NCBI GenBank assembly: GCA_014773175.1
Contig: VXCM01000134.1
Coordinates: 181,494-245,493 of the forward strand
Source: Lucifuga dentata
Taxonomy: Eukaryota; Chordata; Actinopteri; Ophidiiformes; Bythitidae
DNA: 64,000 nucleotides
Direction: 5' to 3'
Part shown: one piece after another, positions 1-13,551 of the stretch
How positions within the stretch are numbered: position 1 is the stretch's first letter
How the letters are laid out: each line of letters begins with the position of its first letter
Position numbers and translations under genes: made by a program
Notes under the pieces: generated by a model
The model's input: only the letters and a program-made list of their open reading frames with translations
The model's database searches: none
Told to the model about the DNA's origin: nothing

Positions 1-141
1 GGTCCAGTCTTTGCCGGTCAAGCTGTGTGCCAGTTTGTACTTCCTGACAAAGGCTCTGTTCTCGGCGCTGGTGCTACCCTCCAGTCCTCGTGCACCCTGG
101 GTAATGATGCCACGCACCATTTTTGGCATGCCAAGGTCCAC
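1..141 (-). CDS. nrp2: nrp2 exon 10: continuation of F5/8C domain b2 (truncated by window edge)
   Basis: This exon encodes residues 491-537. It begins VDLGMPKMVRGIITQGARG, continues STSAENRAFVRKYKLAHS and reaches LTGKDWT at position 1. It aligns with human NRP2 VDLG.PK.V.G.I.QGARG and AFVRK.K..YSLNGKDW. The acceptor is GTTTTAG at 142-148, with a weak pyrimidine tract. The exon continues past the window start, so its donor is not visible. Confidence 0.93.
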   Translation of the reverse strand, partial: MDLGMPKMVRGIITQGARGLEGSTSAENRAFVRKYKLAHSLTGKDWT

Positions 142-846
142 CTAAAACACAAATACAACCTTTACCGTTATCTCCCATTGCTTCACGTCAGCCAATCACA
201 AAGCACATTAACCAGCAACTGGCTCCAGCAACTTTAGCACTATGATTAATAAAAAATACTGGGGAATTTAATTTTTTTAAAAATCTATCAGATATATTGA
301 TCACTAACACGTGTGAGACAAATCGAGTTTAAAACATAGATCAGATTTCATGCAGCTGAAGTTTACCAGCAGACTGAAACAGGTCTTAATTTTCGCATCA
401 CAGTGTGTTTTATGAATCACTTCTCCGGAAATACGAAAGTAATGCCTCTTTCAATGCTTAAAGAGGCCGTAACAGGCGTTTATGAGGAAACATGGCTGGG
501 TTATTTTGCCTTTAATGACAGGTTAAGTCTGTGGCACTGTGTTGTATGAATTACAAAGAGTCTCCAACATTTACTTTCTGAGAGAGTAAAATAAACCCCA
601 ACTGTAGCATCAGAGGTCAGCAGTGCTGGAGAAAAAGCAGTAAGACCTACTTGTAGCCACTCCTCCCCAGCGATGGGCTGCGTCGGGTTTGGGAACCAGC
701 CAGACCGACTGGCCACCAGCCTGGCTGCCCCCATGGAGCCATGGATGTCCCTCATGGAGGAGGCTGAGATTTGAGAATCGGGCAGCAGCCCAGACAACAT
801 GCCTTGCAGCTCTGAACAGGGGGCATCTGGACAGGGGAGGGGGGAN

Positions 847-882
<36 letters not shown>

Positions 883-3800
883 ATTGACATTGAAATCAGC
901 TTGTATAACTTATATGCTATTCATAAATGAGTATCACTTTTAGGTTAGAAACAGTTCATATTCATTTCTTTATCTGATGAACTGTGAAAACAACAACTGG
1001 TGTTACACTCTGCTGATCCGCTTGTTTCAAAATTTCCTCTTCCTGCAGTTGCAAAATTGATGAGAAACTTTAACCATCTACCAAAGGGGGGGTCGTCGTG
1101 GTGAACTGAGACAGAGAAATCCCAAATGGAAGCAGCAAATGAAAGCATGATGCAGATCAAAAGGCAAACACTGGCAAATGCGTTTTATTTTAACAAGCAT
1201 CAGAAATAAGATGAATAATGAGAAAGAAAAAAACAAGAGAACACAATTAGGATGTGTGAGTGAAGAGGAGGAAGAGGAGAAGTGGAGAGAAGAAGTAGAA
1301 GGAAGATAATGGGAGTAAGTAGGAGAAGGAAAAGACAAAGGAATGAAAGGTCAAACATTAGATTAATGTAGAGAAGAGAGGAGAAGGGCGAAATTGAAGG
1401 TAGAGAGAAGAGAAAGGAGGAAGTCAATAGAAGGGGAAGGAGAGACAGATGAGAGAAAAGGAGAGAGAGAGCAGATTGACGCTGAAGGGTGATGTGATTG
1501 ATGGTGACATTTTTCAGGTCTTCGTGGAGATGAATGTTTAAAGCTGTGACACCTAAATAATGAATCAGCAACAACAACAGCAGTTATGGATGTAGCTGCA
1601 GTGTAGCTTATGACAAACAAACGAGCTCTCTCAAATAGTCGCAATTAGGCATTCAAACTGTTTTTTTAGAAGAAAACTCTATTATTCTGTTGTTCGTTGC
1701 ATGATTCTTATTTTTGCATTGCATATATGATATCTATTCTAACAGCTGGAGCTCAATTTGCACCAAAAGAACCTTTTTCAAGAATTCGGGAACTTTTCCT
1801 TCATTTTGGATTAAGCAACCATGACTGATTTTAGTTCCCACTATAGTATTTTTGAGTTCCATTTTGAAATACTTGTGCTTGTTTTTGTATGCAAAACATA
1901 ATATCTTGCAGTATTTTTCAGAAATCAGAATTAGGCTGGTTTCACATGATAAGCAGTGAGCGGTTCGCTGAGCTGAGCGTGCCATGACTTATATTGGGAG
2001 CTGACTGACTCCCAACCTCGCGGCGGATCTACAACACAACTATAAAATCATACCATGATCTGGACAGAAAGGCGACTGCGTGACGAAATCAGATGGGGCT
2101 ATCCGGTTTTTCAAATGGCATATAATCTGCAGTCATATTGGCTGTCTACCCTGGGTGCTTCTTAATGACGCGTGCTGCTACATCAGCACTCTGAGCTAGC
2201 CGCAGAGCATCGAGAGTGTACGCAGAGAGGAGAGCGACACGTACATCGCTTTCCATGGCACAAATATCACGTGAATCCAGCCTTAGTCATAACAGGAAGC
2301 AATGCTCTAAAAAAATTACATGGTGAAACAAGAATATCGTCGACAATCACTATAATCTACTTAGCAGTTAGCTAACACAATGGGTATTATCCTGGGACAC
2401 CTATCAGCATAGTATACTATCATCAGTATGAGAGATTTTGCAATTATTTTGTTGGCAACATTAGATAACAGCACAATCTTTCAGGTAAGTCTTTTGTCTT
2501 GTGAACATGACGCGGCTGTACAGCATAGCTCACGCCACTTGTTCTAATTTCCCTAAGCTTCATGGTACGTGCCGGTTGGGAATCCGAACAATAAACTTGC
2601 TGAAGTAACCACGTTCCTACTCCAGATAGCTGCTAGTTCCTATTTTAGCACTAAACTTTTGGTCTGAAAGTACCTGTTTTTGCAGCGTGTCTACTGTATC
2701 TATTCTGGCAGCAGCTGCACTCCAGCAGCCTTTTTAAGAGAAGTGCAGTGGGAGTCAATGCAAATATCGTCTCTGGAGATCACAGGATCAGCAATAGCTA
2801 GATATCACACAGCAGCATGAGGGCCCTTGACTTAAAGCTAACACACACATATGCAGTGTATAGGAACACACACACATACAGGATGATCTGTGTGCAAACA
2901 CACAGGGGTTGAGTTGTCAAGATTGCTCACACAGGTTGAAGCACACTCCCACACACTGCGCTTTTCCTGATAGTTGGGGCTTATATTACAAAAGCTGGAT
3001 CTTACACCACTGAGGCTTTATTGGCCCTTACACATATGTACACACAGGCATACGTATGGTTACACACACATGCGCACATACTATGAGAAAACATAATGGA
3101 AGTTCTAAAAACAAGCTGATTGATTAGTGCTGTAGGCCTGAAATGAAATGAGTTTAAAGCAGGAGAAAGGGAGAGATTGTGGAAGGAAGAGCTGTTAGTG
3201 GAGAAATGGGGAAAATATAAGGCAAGGGAAAAGGAAGAGAAAATGAGAGACCGAGAGAAAGCATTTAAGAATGGAAGCTGCCAGGAAAGGAAATGGAAGA
3301 AGAGAGGAAAAGGAAAAAAAGGAAGGAAGAAAAAGTGATGAAAAAGGATAGCTAAAAAGTGAGGAAAAGTACAGGAAAAGACATAAAAGTGTGATTTAAG
3401 CTAATGACATGTCACTGAGTGACTGTTTTATGCCTGCCTTTATAGGCCTGTGTAGGGCATCATCGTGTTCCCCCTGGCAGTGTATTAGAGTGAGCGTGTG
3501 TGTTTGTGCGTGTGCTTTAGTGTGTTGATGTGTTTATGTGTAGTGGAAGAGCAAGAAATAAATAAAGAAACTGAAGACTGCTTCATTCAGTATGGTTACA
3601 TGCACACGATACTCTGATTTTTGTCTGTCCTGCAATTAAGCTAATATGTACATACATGACAACTCTTGCTTAATTTGGTTGCAAGAGGAAGTACACCAGG
3701 TGAGGAAATGCTTGCAAATTGATTTCTTGCTTAAGTCCCATTAGAATTGAAGTTTTAACATGCATGTATAAATGTAAAGTCTGTGATGTACTGCGGTCAT

Positions 3801-4002
3801 TACGGGGAAGCAGAGATTGGTATTACTCAGGGAAACACAAATAGCCAACAGCCATATTGAATTGTGAGCACTGAGAGAGAAGAGGTGAGGAAAGTCAGGT
3901 GACACGTAACTCAATTTTAGGTATTAAAAATAGTGTAAAAAAATGGAGTTTGTTGGTCAATAACAATACCTGATATATGCCATGCAGCATCCCTGTCACT
4001 TT

Positions 4003-4054
<52 letters not shown>

Positions 4055-4459
4055 TTCAAACACACATACACACAGGTGCAGACACACAAGCGCACACATA
4101 TTGTTCTGGTGTGACTGTGATTTGTGTGGGTGCTGAAATAGCTCTCCTAGATAAGAGCATATCTGTTCCTCTCAATGGGCACTACAATGGCAGCAGAGAG
4201 AAGCCCTAACCTAATAATGATACGGTGGACCAGGGACACACACACACACAGAGAAATGGACTGAAACTCACTTTAACCATTTCTCTCACAAACATACACA
4301 CACACACGAGTCTAATTAGGTTTTATCTATTTATAGTATTGAGCTGATTATGCTAGTTGAAATTGTGTTTGTTTGGCAGAGCTACAGATGAAAGCTGAGA
4401 GCCTGTTACTCTCTGATGTTATCACCCACACATCACTCTAGTATTATTCTATTAGGACT

Positions 4460-4492
<33 letters not shown>

Positions 4493-7400
4493 CAAGTGAA
4501 TGAGTGAATGCATGAGTGGGTGAGAGAGAGAGGGAGGATATATCTATGAAAGCGTGGGGGTAAGAGATTGAGTGCACATGAGAGTGGGTGTTTCTGCGTG
4601 AGTGTGAAAGAGGCAGAGAAAGAAGTGGAAAGAATAAGAATAGAAGCTGTGGACAGATTGATTGATGGATCGATGAATTATTCATCATTCGATTACATAA
4701 AGGTAGAGAAAGGAAGAAAGAAACTCTACTTCACTTTGTCGTACTCAGTTCTGGCGAATTATGATGTATGGCTTTAAAGGACCATACCGGCACTTGTGCA
4801 TGTTTGAGCCCAATATATGCATACAGATTACGTTACTGACAACCAATTTCCAAAACATGAAATTGTATTTTAGTTTTCCTGTTATTTTTTCAAATCCCCT
4901 AATCTTTCAAAATCAAGTGTTCTTAAAATTCAATGTTTTGCCTTCTAAGACATGTATGTGGGTAATATTTATTTTTGACTTAAACGTAAAAATTACTGGT
5001 ATGGTCCTTTAAAACCAATGTTGACCCAGTATATCACTGGCATAAAAACTAATTTTAAACTGGGTTTTCAGTCAGTGTCTGGTAGGTCCCCACATGGCAA
5101 CACCACCACCACCATGTTTACATAAGACAGAGTCCCACGATGATATCAGTCAGAAAAAGTCTGAGAAACCTCTGAGCAAGATGAACTCTGTGTGTTAGTC
5201 AGAACTCTGTACAGATGATTTAAGCAGGAAGTTCACACGTGGGCTTTGGAGTCTCCATCATTCTTACCCGTGATTTGACAGCCGTAAAGCTCAAAGCGCA
5301 GCGCGATTCCGTTCTTCCATGTCTGAGGTTTTATCCGCACAAAGCGGGCCAGGACTGGCTGTGGGATCCTATTCAGAACCACCTCTGTGGGGTCAGTGTT
5401 GGCATGGAAAACCTAGAGAAGAGAAACAGAAGACATTCAGTAATTCCACTTTGCTAACGGTGGGTCAGCTGCACAGATGTCAGTGTTTTTCTCACAGTCA
5501 CTTCAGGATTGAAGAATTTTTCCATTCATACCATAGGAACTTATTCAGGAACTTAGGAACTTTTTTTCTTTCTTTTAAGAACCGAGAACCCTTTTTGGTT
5601 CAGGAACTATGGTTCCTAAATCTTTTTTTTTTTTTTTTTTTTTTTTGCTTCTACTCCTGGGTTGGTTGTTTCCAATTGTTCAGGAACTACTGGGTGGAGC
5701 AAAACTGAACATCTCTGATTGGTCAGATGCAAGCTTCCCCCCCTTATAGGTGGACAATCACCTTTTTTTTTTTTTTTNTTTTTTTTTTTTTTTTGTACAC
5801 AGTGGCTTTCAATGGCTTTGAGACAGACAAAGAAAAGAATCACCTCGCTTCCTTCTCCTAGATTTAGAAATAATGTGTCTGTCGCTCAATCGATGCTGCT
5901 TATTCTAATTTCCATAATCTTGGTGGGAATGCGAGCAAGAAACTCACTGAAGCAGCCACACAGTCCTGTTCTGGCTAGGGTTGGAAAAATTTGTTCTTCC
6001 AAAGTTAGATCCAGACTTTAGGTCCAAAAGAGACAGCACCCAAAATGGACTGTTTTCACTCCTTATGCACAGTAGTGCTACAGCAAAAGAATGTAAAAGT
6101 GGTTCTGTGTGTTCTTTGCAATTTAAAGCACTGCAAAGGTTTCAAAATAGACCCCTAATGAAAGTAAGCACATGGAAACCTGTTTAATATATTCCTGTTA
6201 AACTGTTGGTAACCATAGCAACAATACTTCTGTCTCATCCTACGTTAACAGTTAACTAACTACAGTAACATTAAACTGATTAAACTGTCTGCAGTGTTCA
6301 CACATAAGACTGATACTGTCTGTTCACAAAGGAAAACATGAGAGCAAAGGTTTACTAAAACACACACACACACACGGGCATGCACAGTCTATGGGCATGC
6401 AGTGTGTAATAAATCAAGGGTGTAAGCATGTGGGAGAGCATCCTTTTCTCACGTCCTCTTGACTTCACGCACAGAGAGCAAAGAAAAACATACAGTCACC
6501 CCTCAACACACAACACAAAATTCACATTTACACACAGGAAAACTTCCTGTCTTACACACAGAGACAAAATACACACTGTCTTCCCGCCACTGTAGAATGC
6601 ACAGCAAGACGCCACAGTCCCTGCCACACACATTCAAAAAATTACTTCCTCTGAAAACACGCACACACAGAAAAAGGAAATTGCACGCAAGCACACACAG
6701 CCAGAAGCACTCACTTTCTCTTTGACACCAAGACTTTATATCTCCATCTGTCTGACATAATGTCACCTCTCTCCCTCTCTCTCTCTCTCACTTCAGGGAA
6801 AAACAGCTCATGTTCTTTCCATGCTCCTTTGCTTTCTTTGTGACATCTCTTGCCCCTCTCTCCCTCTGTCTCTTTCTGCAATATTACTGTTAATCTTTAA
6901 GTAATCCATCCAGTATTTTTTATTATTATTGTTATTAAAGAACCTCAAAGGTTATTCTGTCTGTGTGTCTTTGTCACTTTTTTTCATTATTTTACATAAG
7001 CGCTGAAGAGAAAACACAACATTGTGCATTTATTACGACGGCAGCAGAGCCAAAGGGCTTGTAATTACTTGCTTGGCTACTCATTTGTACTTGTTCAGCA
7101 CTGTTGAAGGTGTTTGTGTGTAGTTCTGTTTTTTCAATCCGTTAAGCTGCGGGACACTTCAGTGGTGACACAATGTGAATGAATGGGGTTTCTGACTTGT
7201 CAGAGCAGGGGTGGGGTGGTGGGTGATCTGGGAATTGAACCCATGACCCAGTGGGTAGGATACAAAGTCAGACCCAGTGAACTCATGCCCTTACAATGCC
7301 CTCAATCCAAGAAACTGTAACCAATTCAGTGATGGAAAACTGCCTAAAGGCCCCAAAAGACTTAGCGGGATTGTAGTAGAGGACCGTAATTTTGAGTGTG

Positions 7401-10400
7401 AGTGTGTGTGAAAGTGTAATTATTACATTTCACTCCAAGGATTTGAGGGATAGTGAGTGTTTTCTGATTTCCCTTGGTGCACACAGCAACATTTTCGAAG
7501 TGAACATGTGCACGTGCACACACACACACACACACACAAAACAGACTAGTGCACATACTGTAAGAGTGTGCATATATAAAAATGTATGATTAATCTTGAA
7601 ACTGTAAATGCTGTCATGCGTGTGTGTGTGTGTGAGTCTGTGGACACAAAGCTAGCAACCATCCTTATTTCTCTATTAGCAGCTCTGTTCAGGGTCATGA
7701 AGCACAGCTACAAATCTATTTCAGCTGCCACCAGATTCAAACCTTCCATTGTTATGGTTGTTTTCTTACAAATCCCTGTGGTAAGCTGAAATCCCTTTAA
7801 AAGGGCGGGACGTTAGGAACGAGCAGCATGAAGGGGAAATACTAAAATACACCAGTGGAAAGCAGCGATCAGGAGCTGCAGCACAGGCCAGCAATGATCA
7901 CAGTCACAGCAGTCACAGCTCGCTATCAAAGCAACATTAGCGTAGCACTGGATATCTCTATGCTGACTGTCAGAATACTGTCTTTAAACTAAAAAATCTG
8001 ACCAGTTTCTACATCTTTAATACAGTAAGTGTCAATACTGTTATGTGCATATATATTAAGAAACTTAACAGAAACTACTTAGATTGGTATATACATCTAC
8101 AATATAAAGTCACAGAGGGCAGCACAGTGAGTTAGTGGTTAGCATTGTTGCCTTACAGCAAGAAGGTCCTGGGTTCAACTCCAACTATAAATGCAGAAAT
8201 CTCTGTCTGTGGCACCAAATATCTCTAGAACCTGGCACTGTATGAAGTTGAAATTCGGCAGGTTCATTGCTCAGGACCCAAGGANATATCTCTAGAACCT
8301 GGCACTGTATGAAGTTGAAATTCGGCAGGTTCATTGCTCAGGACCCAAGGAAGTGCAGTGTCATGTGAAGTTGTTTAGATGAGCGTTTCTCGAATTGAGC
8401 TGTGCTAGTAAAAATAGTCCATGTGGCAGGATATGGTCTGGTCCAGGGCCACGGTCTCAACCTGACCCAAAAAAGGCTCATTCTACGTATCTGCCAAGGA
8501 TATTTGTGTCTCGGAACAGGAAGTAGTCCTTGTCATCCAGACTGACTTTAGTACCACCATATTCTGGTAGGAGGATCTTCTGTCCAACCTTCATATTGAC
8601 TGGCTGACCCCCATACAGCAAACAAAGCTAGCTCACAAGGAGCTCATGAGGACATGGAGAAGTTGTTTGAGAAGTTGAAGTTGTTTTGATGACACTGTGC
8701 AGGTAAAAGTAGTTATAAGGTCTGGCCCGTTCTGAACATGCATGTTTTGAACAGGCACTGCAAACAAATCTAGCTTGCGAGGACGTGCAGAACAAAATTA
8801 TGGCAGGCTGCAGCGCAAACCATAAAGTCAGGCCAGTTCCAAACAGGCACATTTTGAATGGGCACTGCATTAGGCTGACAAATGTGACTTTGTGTGGAGT
8901 TTTCATATTCTCCCTGCCTGTGTTGGTTTCCACCAGGTGCTCCAGTTTCTTCCCACCTCCAAAGACATACAGGTTCAGTGAACTAGAAACTAATCTGACC
9001 ATAGTGTGTGTGAGATGAATGTAAAGTCAGAGTAGAATAAGGTTCCAATGCATTTCATACTCAACTTTCAGTGCAAAAACACGTTACACCGGTCAAGATG
9101 CAGAGATTCAGACTCAAATGTGCTTTGTGCAGGATTTTTTGTCTTTCTGATTTCTTATTTCCTGGTCATAATTGGTCCAAATATCACGTGGCTGATTGAG
9201 TTGTCGGTGAGGAGTCAGCGGGCCGAGTTTGACTTTGGTTTCAGTTCATTCTCTAGTTGCTCTGCGGTTGGAGCAACACGACTGCTCTAATATTGTTGTA
9301 TAAACAGAGAAAATTCTCCATCTTCTTTCTTACGCTGATTTAGAGGATGAACGTACCTCCTTCTTCTTGGCTTCATTTAATTACTAAATAAACTAGACAG
9401 GAGCCACTGCCAGCTCCTGTCTCAGACTATTGCTAGCCTCTTTAAATGCCACCTCTGGCAACAGGCAACTCATTACCATTCTGCGCCCCCTACTGGTATA
9501 GAGTGTTCTAGCTGTTGTTTCTAAAGCCTGGTTCATGTTTCATGTGGATGCGGTACGGACATAAACTCGGACATCTCTGCAATGGATCGTCCACGTGTCC
9601 TGGCATTCATGTTTATCGCGATTCATGACGACCACGCTGTTGATTGCACAGTTCAATGTTAGTGTTGTATGTTAAGAGCGGTTGGTTAACCGCCTCAAAA
9701 CATTGTTTGTTTATCCTCTCCCCCTGCCACAAGTCTACACACTACCTCAGTTTCCTCTGTATCTCTTCGTATCTCTTCCCTTGGCCAATCATTGTTGGAG
9801 ACGCGTAACATCACGCAAATGCCGTTGCTTCAAAAAATTGAGTGGTGCGCAACCACGCAGTCGACCCTCCAAAGCAGCGACTGCGGCCAGCCGTTGTGGC
9901 CACAATTATGTCACACTTTCTGCGCACCTACTGTCGCATCTGTGTCTGCATGAAGCATGAATCAGGCTTAAGACCTGGTTTATGCTTAATGTGGACATGA
10001 CAGTGGGCATATGGAAATGTGGCGTAAATGCTGCCACAACAGCAGCTTTGTCTCCTACAACACCACCAAAAGTCCAAGAGTTGAAGTGCACAGCCATCAT
10101 GAACGTGTGAGAACCATTAATGCCAGAACACATACACAGTTGGAGCTGTCCGCTTCCATGTCCACATTGTGTCTGCATTAAGCATAAACCAGCCGTAATG
10201 TCTAACAGCTTCTGAAGTATACTGGGACCTTCCTGGCTAGTAGGGAAAACATTATAAATGGAAACTATTTTGTTGATTGAGGATGATTACCAGAGATAGT
10301 TCACCTATTTTCCAATCTTTCCTTATCCTGACTCTGCAGGTAAGAATCTAAACTGAGGAGGTGTAAGAGGATATGAAGCATCCTGGAGTCTTTACAAAAG

Positions 10401-10919
10401 GAGCTGTCAACAGCTGCTTGGTTCTATCTGAAAGACTCTTCCAGCAATCAGCTTAATGGACTACACCTGCAACCAGCTCAGTGTGTGTGTGTGAGGTTCA
10501 AATGTTTCTACCTCTGTTAAGTGATTAAGTAAATTGACACTAGGAACAGTGGGTGGTAAACTGACGCTTATCTTCGCACACCTGCTTTTTCTCTCTCTGC
10601 CTGTCTTTATCTTATCTGTATCCTGTCCTCTTTCTCTTGCTGTTGTTGTTGCCAGTACAAGAACAGTTCCAACAGGAATCTTACTTATTCGAGTACTTTC
10701 ATGTCTCAGAGGTGAAAGACGCGGAATGAATACTGCTTAAGTTTCATTTTCACCCATTTTCATTCTCATACACACACCTGCTCTTCTGAATAACAATGAA
10801 TCACAGGGCGAAAGGACAGAAATTCTGTTGCTCCTTCTGATTTTGTAGTCAGGAAGTGATGAAGCTGGGTCTGTCAGAACATGACAAATAATATTTCTGC
10901 CTGAAAAAACAACAGGTGT

Positions 10920-10983
<64 letters not shown>

Positions 10984-11133
10984 GTGTGTGTATTTCTGGT
11001 GCACTCTCTAGGTAAATAAAGGCATGACAACTTTCAAATCTTCTAAAGATGCCAGAAAAGAGGGCAAGTTATATGCATTTTGTAGTACAATAGCAGATAA
11101 TCCTCTGTGTACACACACACACACATACATGTG

Positions 11134-11174
<41 letters not shown>

Positions 11175-12089
11175 GCACCTGGCTGTAGTCTGTGTTGTAA
11201 AATGGCCCAAAGCAGATTAACTTGCCTTACCTTTTTCAATATTCAATGGAACTAGGACTCATTTCCCTCTGCATCTGCCACTCTTTATGTGTGTGTGTGT
11301 ATGTGTGTTCTGAACCTATGGGCCGCAGTCAGTCAGCCAGCGAGGGCCAGCACAGACACACTGAATTATTCAAATGTCCGTGCTATGTCTGTTGTGTGTG
11401 TGTGTGGACAGAGTTATAAAATAATAAAACATGCTGTCCCCTCTTATTTCATCACAATAGGACAAATACACTCAGAAGGTCTCAGAGAAAGGGGACACTG
11501 ACCATGTGTGGGGAAGAGAGATGAGACTTCGGGGAGGTACCTTGCCTTTGACAGCTTTGACAGTAAGATCCAAGTGTGTGTGTGTATGTGTGTGTATAAC
11601 AGTAAAGTCCACAAATCCCACAGACCAAATGACACACAGAAGCCTTATACTCCTGTTTTCTTTCTTTCATTCCTTCCATTTTTCTGCCTTCACACACTCC
11701 ATTCGCCCCCTCTCTCTCCCTCCTTTGACCTCACCCTCCCTCAACTTTCCCTCACCTCACACTCTGCCTCCCCCTACTGTGTCATTTTATTTTCTTTCCC
11801 CTCTCCTGATATCCTTCCAGACTGTATGTCTTAGACCTCTAATCTATCCAGAGGGACTAGTGGTCAACACCCTTGTCTGCTATTCTCATTATTCCTCCTC
11901 TGCTGTTCATCCATCCATCCTTTCTTTTGCTCCCTGGTTCCCCTGTGAACATTTCTTTCCTCCTTCCTTCATTCAGCTGTTCCCCTATGAACGTAGCTTT
12001 TCTCCCTTCGGCTTCCAACTCTCTTCCTCCCACTGCACCTCTCACTTTCTCATCTCTTCCTCAGCTGACTCCTGACTGCTTACCTCTTT

Positions 12090-12129
<40 letters not shown>

Positions 12130-13504
12130 TCCTCCCTAACTTGCTTAGCCTTCCCTCCCATCAAGATCTCCCTCTTTCTCATTCCTCCCACATCACCCTC
12201 CTCCATCCTTCCTCTCCATCCATCCTCCTTCCCACAGATTAAGGTGGGAATAGGAGGTTTTGCTCTTGGCTGAGGTCCAGTGTTCTAATGGCGACAGACA
12301 GCTCTGCCTGCAGCGATTCAGGAAGCCTATGTAATGACATTTGTACCTTGTTGGGCTTAAATGTACCTCAACAGCAGCGGGTCTTAAAGTCATCCAGACA
12401 AGAACCAAACTGAGACATCACCGTCTCTCATCCGAAGGCCTCACCTCTCTGAAATCTTGTTTATCTTGTTAAGTGGGCAATCAATGAGAACGAGGCCCGT
12501 GGCAAATTTAGCTCACTGAATCATATAATTGTTTAAGTTCTAGAAATACTTATCTTCTTCTTTTTTTTTTTTTTTCCATATAATGCAAATTCACAAGAAG
12601 CATCAATGATCTGAAATGACCTTAACACTAAACTGCGATGTGTGAGATGAACAGATGTAGCCCTTTTTAACCACAAGAACTTTTTCAGGAATCTTTTTAG
12701 AAAATTTCCTTTTGAATTCTAGGAACCTACTTCAGCTTTCGGGTTCCTGTGCCTCCCAAAACCTCCCTGTTTCTGATGTAGTACTGCCAGGAGCTACTGG
12801 GATGTCATTTTTAGTTCTCAACATCCCTCCTTTCACAAACTACATCTTTTCTATGAAATCCATTAAAACTGCAATAAAGCGCTAAGTCCACACATAACAA
12901 TCACACAATAGTAAATTACACAGAACAACTTCAACCTCCTCCTACTCTGGTTGTGTTGTGTGCAAAAATGATGTTTCAAACAGTCCATCGCTGTTTAATC
13001 TGTTTAATTTTTCTAACCTTTGCAAATCATGAGATGCAGTGCAAACATAAACAAAACACACCAGAGGAACTTTAATCCTGAGTTTAGTTCCAGTCACCAT
13101 CATGCAGAAAAGGACTAATACAAAAGCAGAATAAAATGAAAAATACGTATTGGCTAAGATATGAAGACATTTTTAACAGAGAAACAATAAATGGATTGAT
13201 TTCTTCTTTACTCTTTCTTCTTTTCGTGTACCCCCATGTCTCCTTTGCATGTCTTGGGTCTGTTATTTGTGAGCCTGTAGTACATTATACCTATAAATGT
13301 CCTCACAATACTACCTTTCCCCTCCCCAAAAAGTTTTTGCTAGTTAACATGCATTCCATATGTTCCATCTGGTTCACAACAGCCCTGTAATGACATTATC
13401 AAATACGTTACAGATCACACAAATCAACATGATGTTGTATGACAATGGCCCCACCCATCTGGGCTGGCTCCCAGATGTTAGAACGCTGTGTGTTCATTTG
13501 TGTT

Positions 13505-13551
<47 letters not shown>

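Larger units (their letters stand above)
827..5267 (-). other. nrp2: nrp2 intron 8 (4.4 kb)
   Basis: Lies exactly between b1 and b2. It holds a short internally deleted TTAA element (4778-5008), a CT microsatellite at 4.0 kb and a TG repeat at 4.46 kb. Its 3' end is a CT microsatellite serving as pyrimidine tract of exon 9. Confidence 0.9.
8183..8872. mobile_element. interspersed repeat family B, copy 1 (nested)
   Basis: Shares ordered blocks with 27819-28247: GAAATCTCTGTCTGTGGCACC, AACCTGGCACT, GAGCG.TTCT.GAATTGAGCTG and ACGTGCAGAACAAAATTATGG. The length is inflated by a 66-bp assembly duplication around the N at 8285. A foreign block (about 8440-8612) holding an hspe1 fragment is absent from the other copy. 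The superfamily is not recognised. Confidence 0.6.
8117..9015 (+). mobile_element. teleost interspersed repeat with tRNA-like head, split by a nested insertion
   Basis: The left part (8117-8183) reads GGCAGCACAGTGAGTTAGTGG, TTAGCATTGTTGCC and GGTCCTGGGTTCAACTCC, a very common fish repeat head with A-box- and B-box-like motifs. The right part resumes at about 8884 with GTGTGGAGTTTTCATATTCTC and CCACCTCCAAAGACATACAGG, the usual continuation of the same repeat. About 690 bp of other sequence lies between, so one repeat has been interrupted by another. Confidence 0.65.

Noticed and set aside
5088..5120. CACCACCACCACC trinucleotide stretch
   Set aside because: Too short to be notable and outside any exon.
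7205..7300. tRNA-like words (GGGAATTGAACCC)
   Set aside because: A B-box-like motif alone; no cloverleaf could be folded by eye and no matching A box or acceptor stem was seen.
11506..12075. 189-codon plus-strand ORF
   Set aside because: Comes from a pyrimidine-rich tract giving Ser/Pro/Leu/Phe runs; low complexity and no homology seen.
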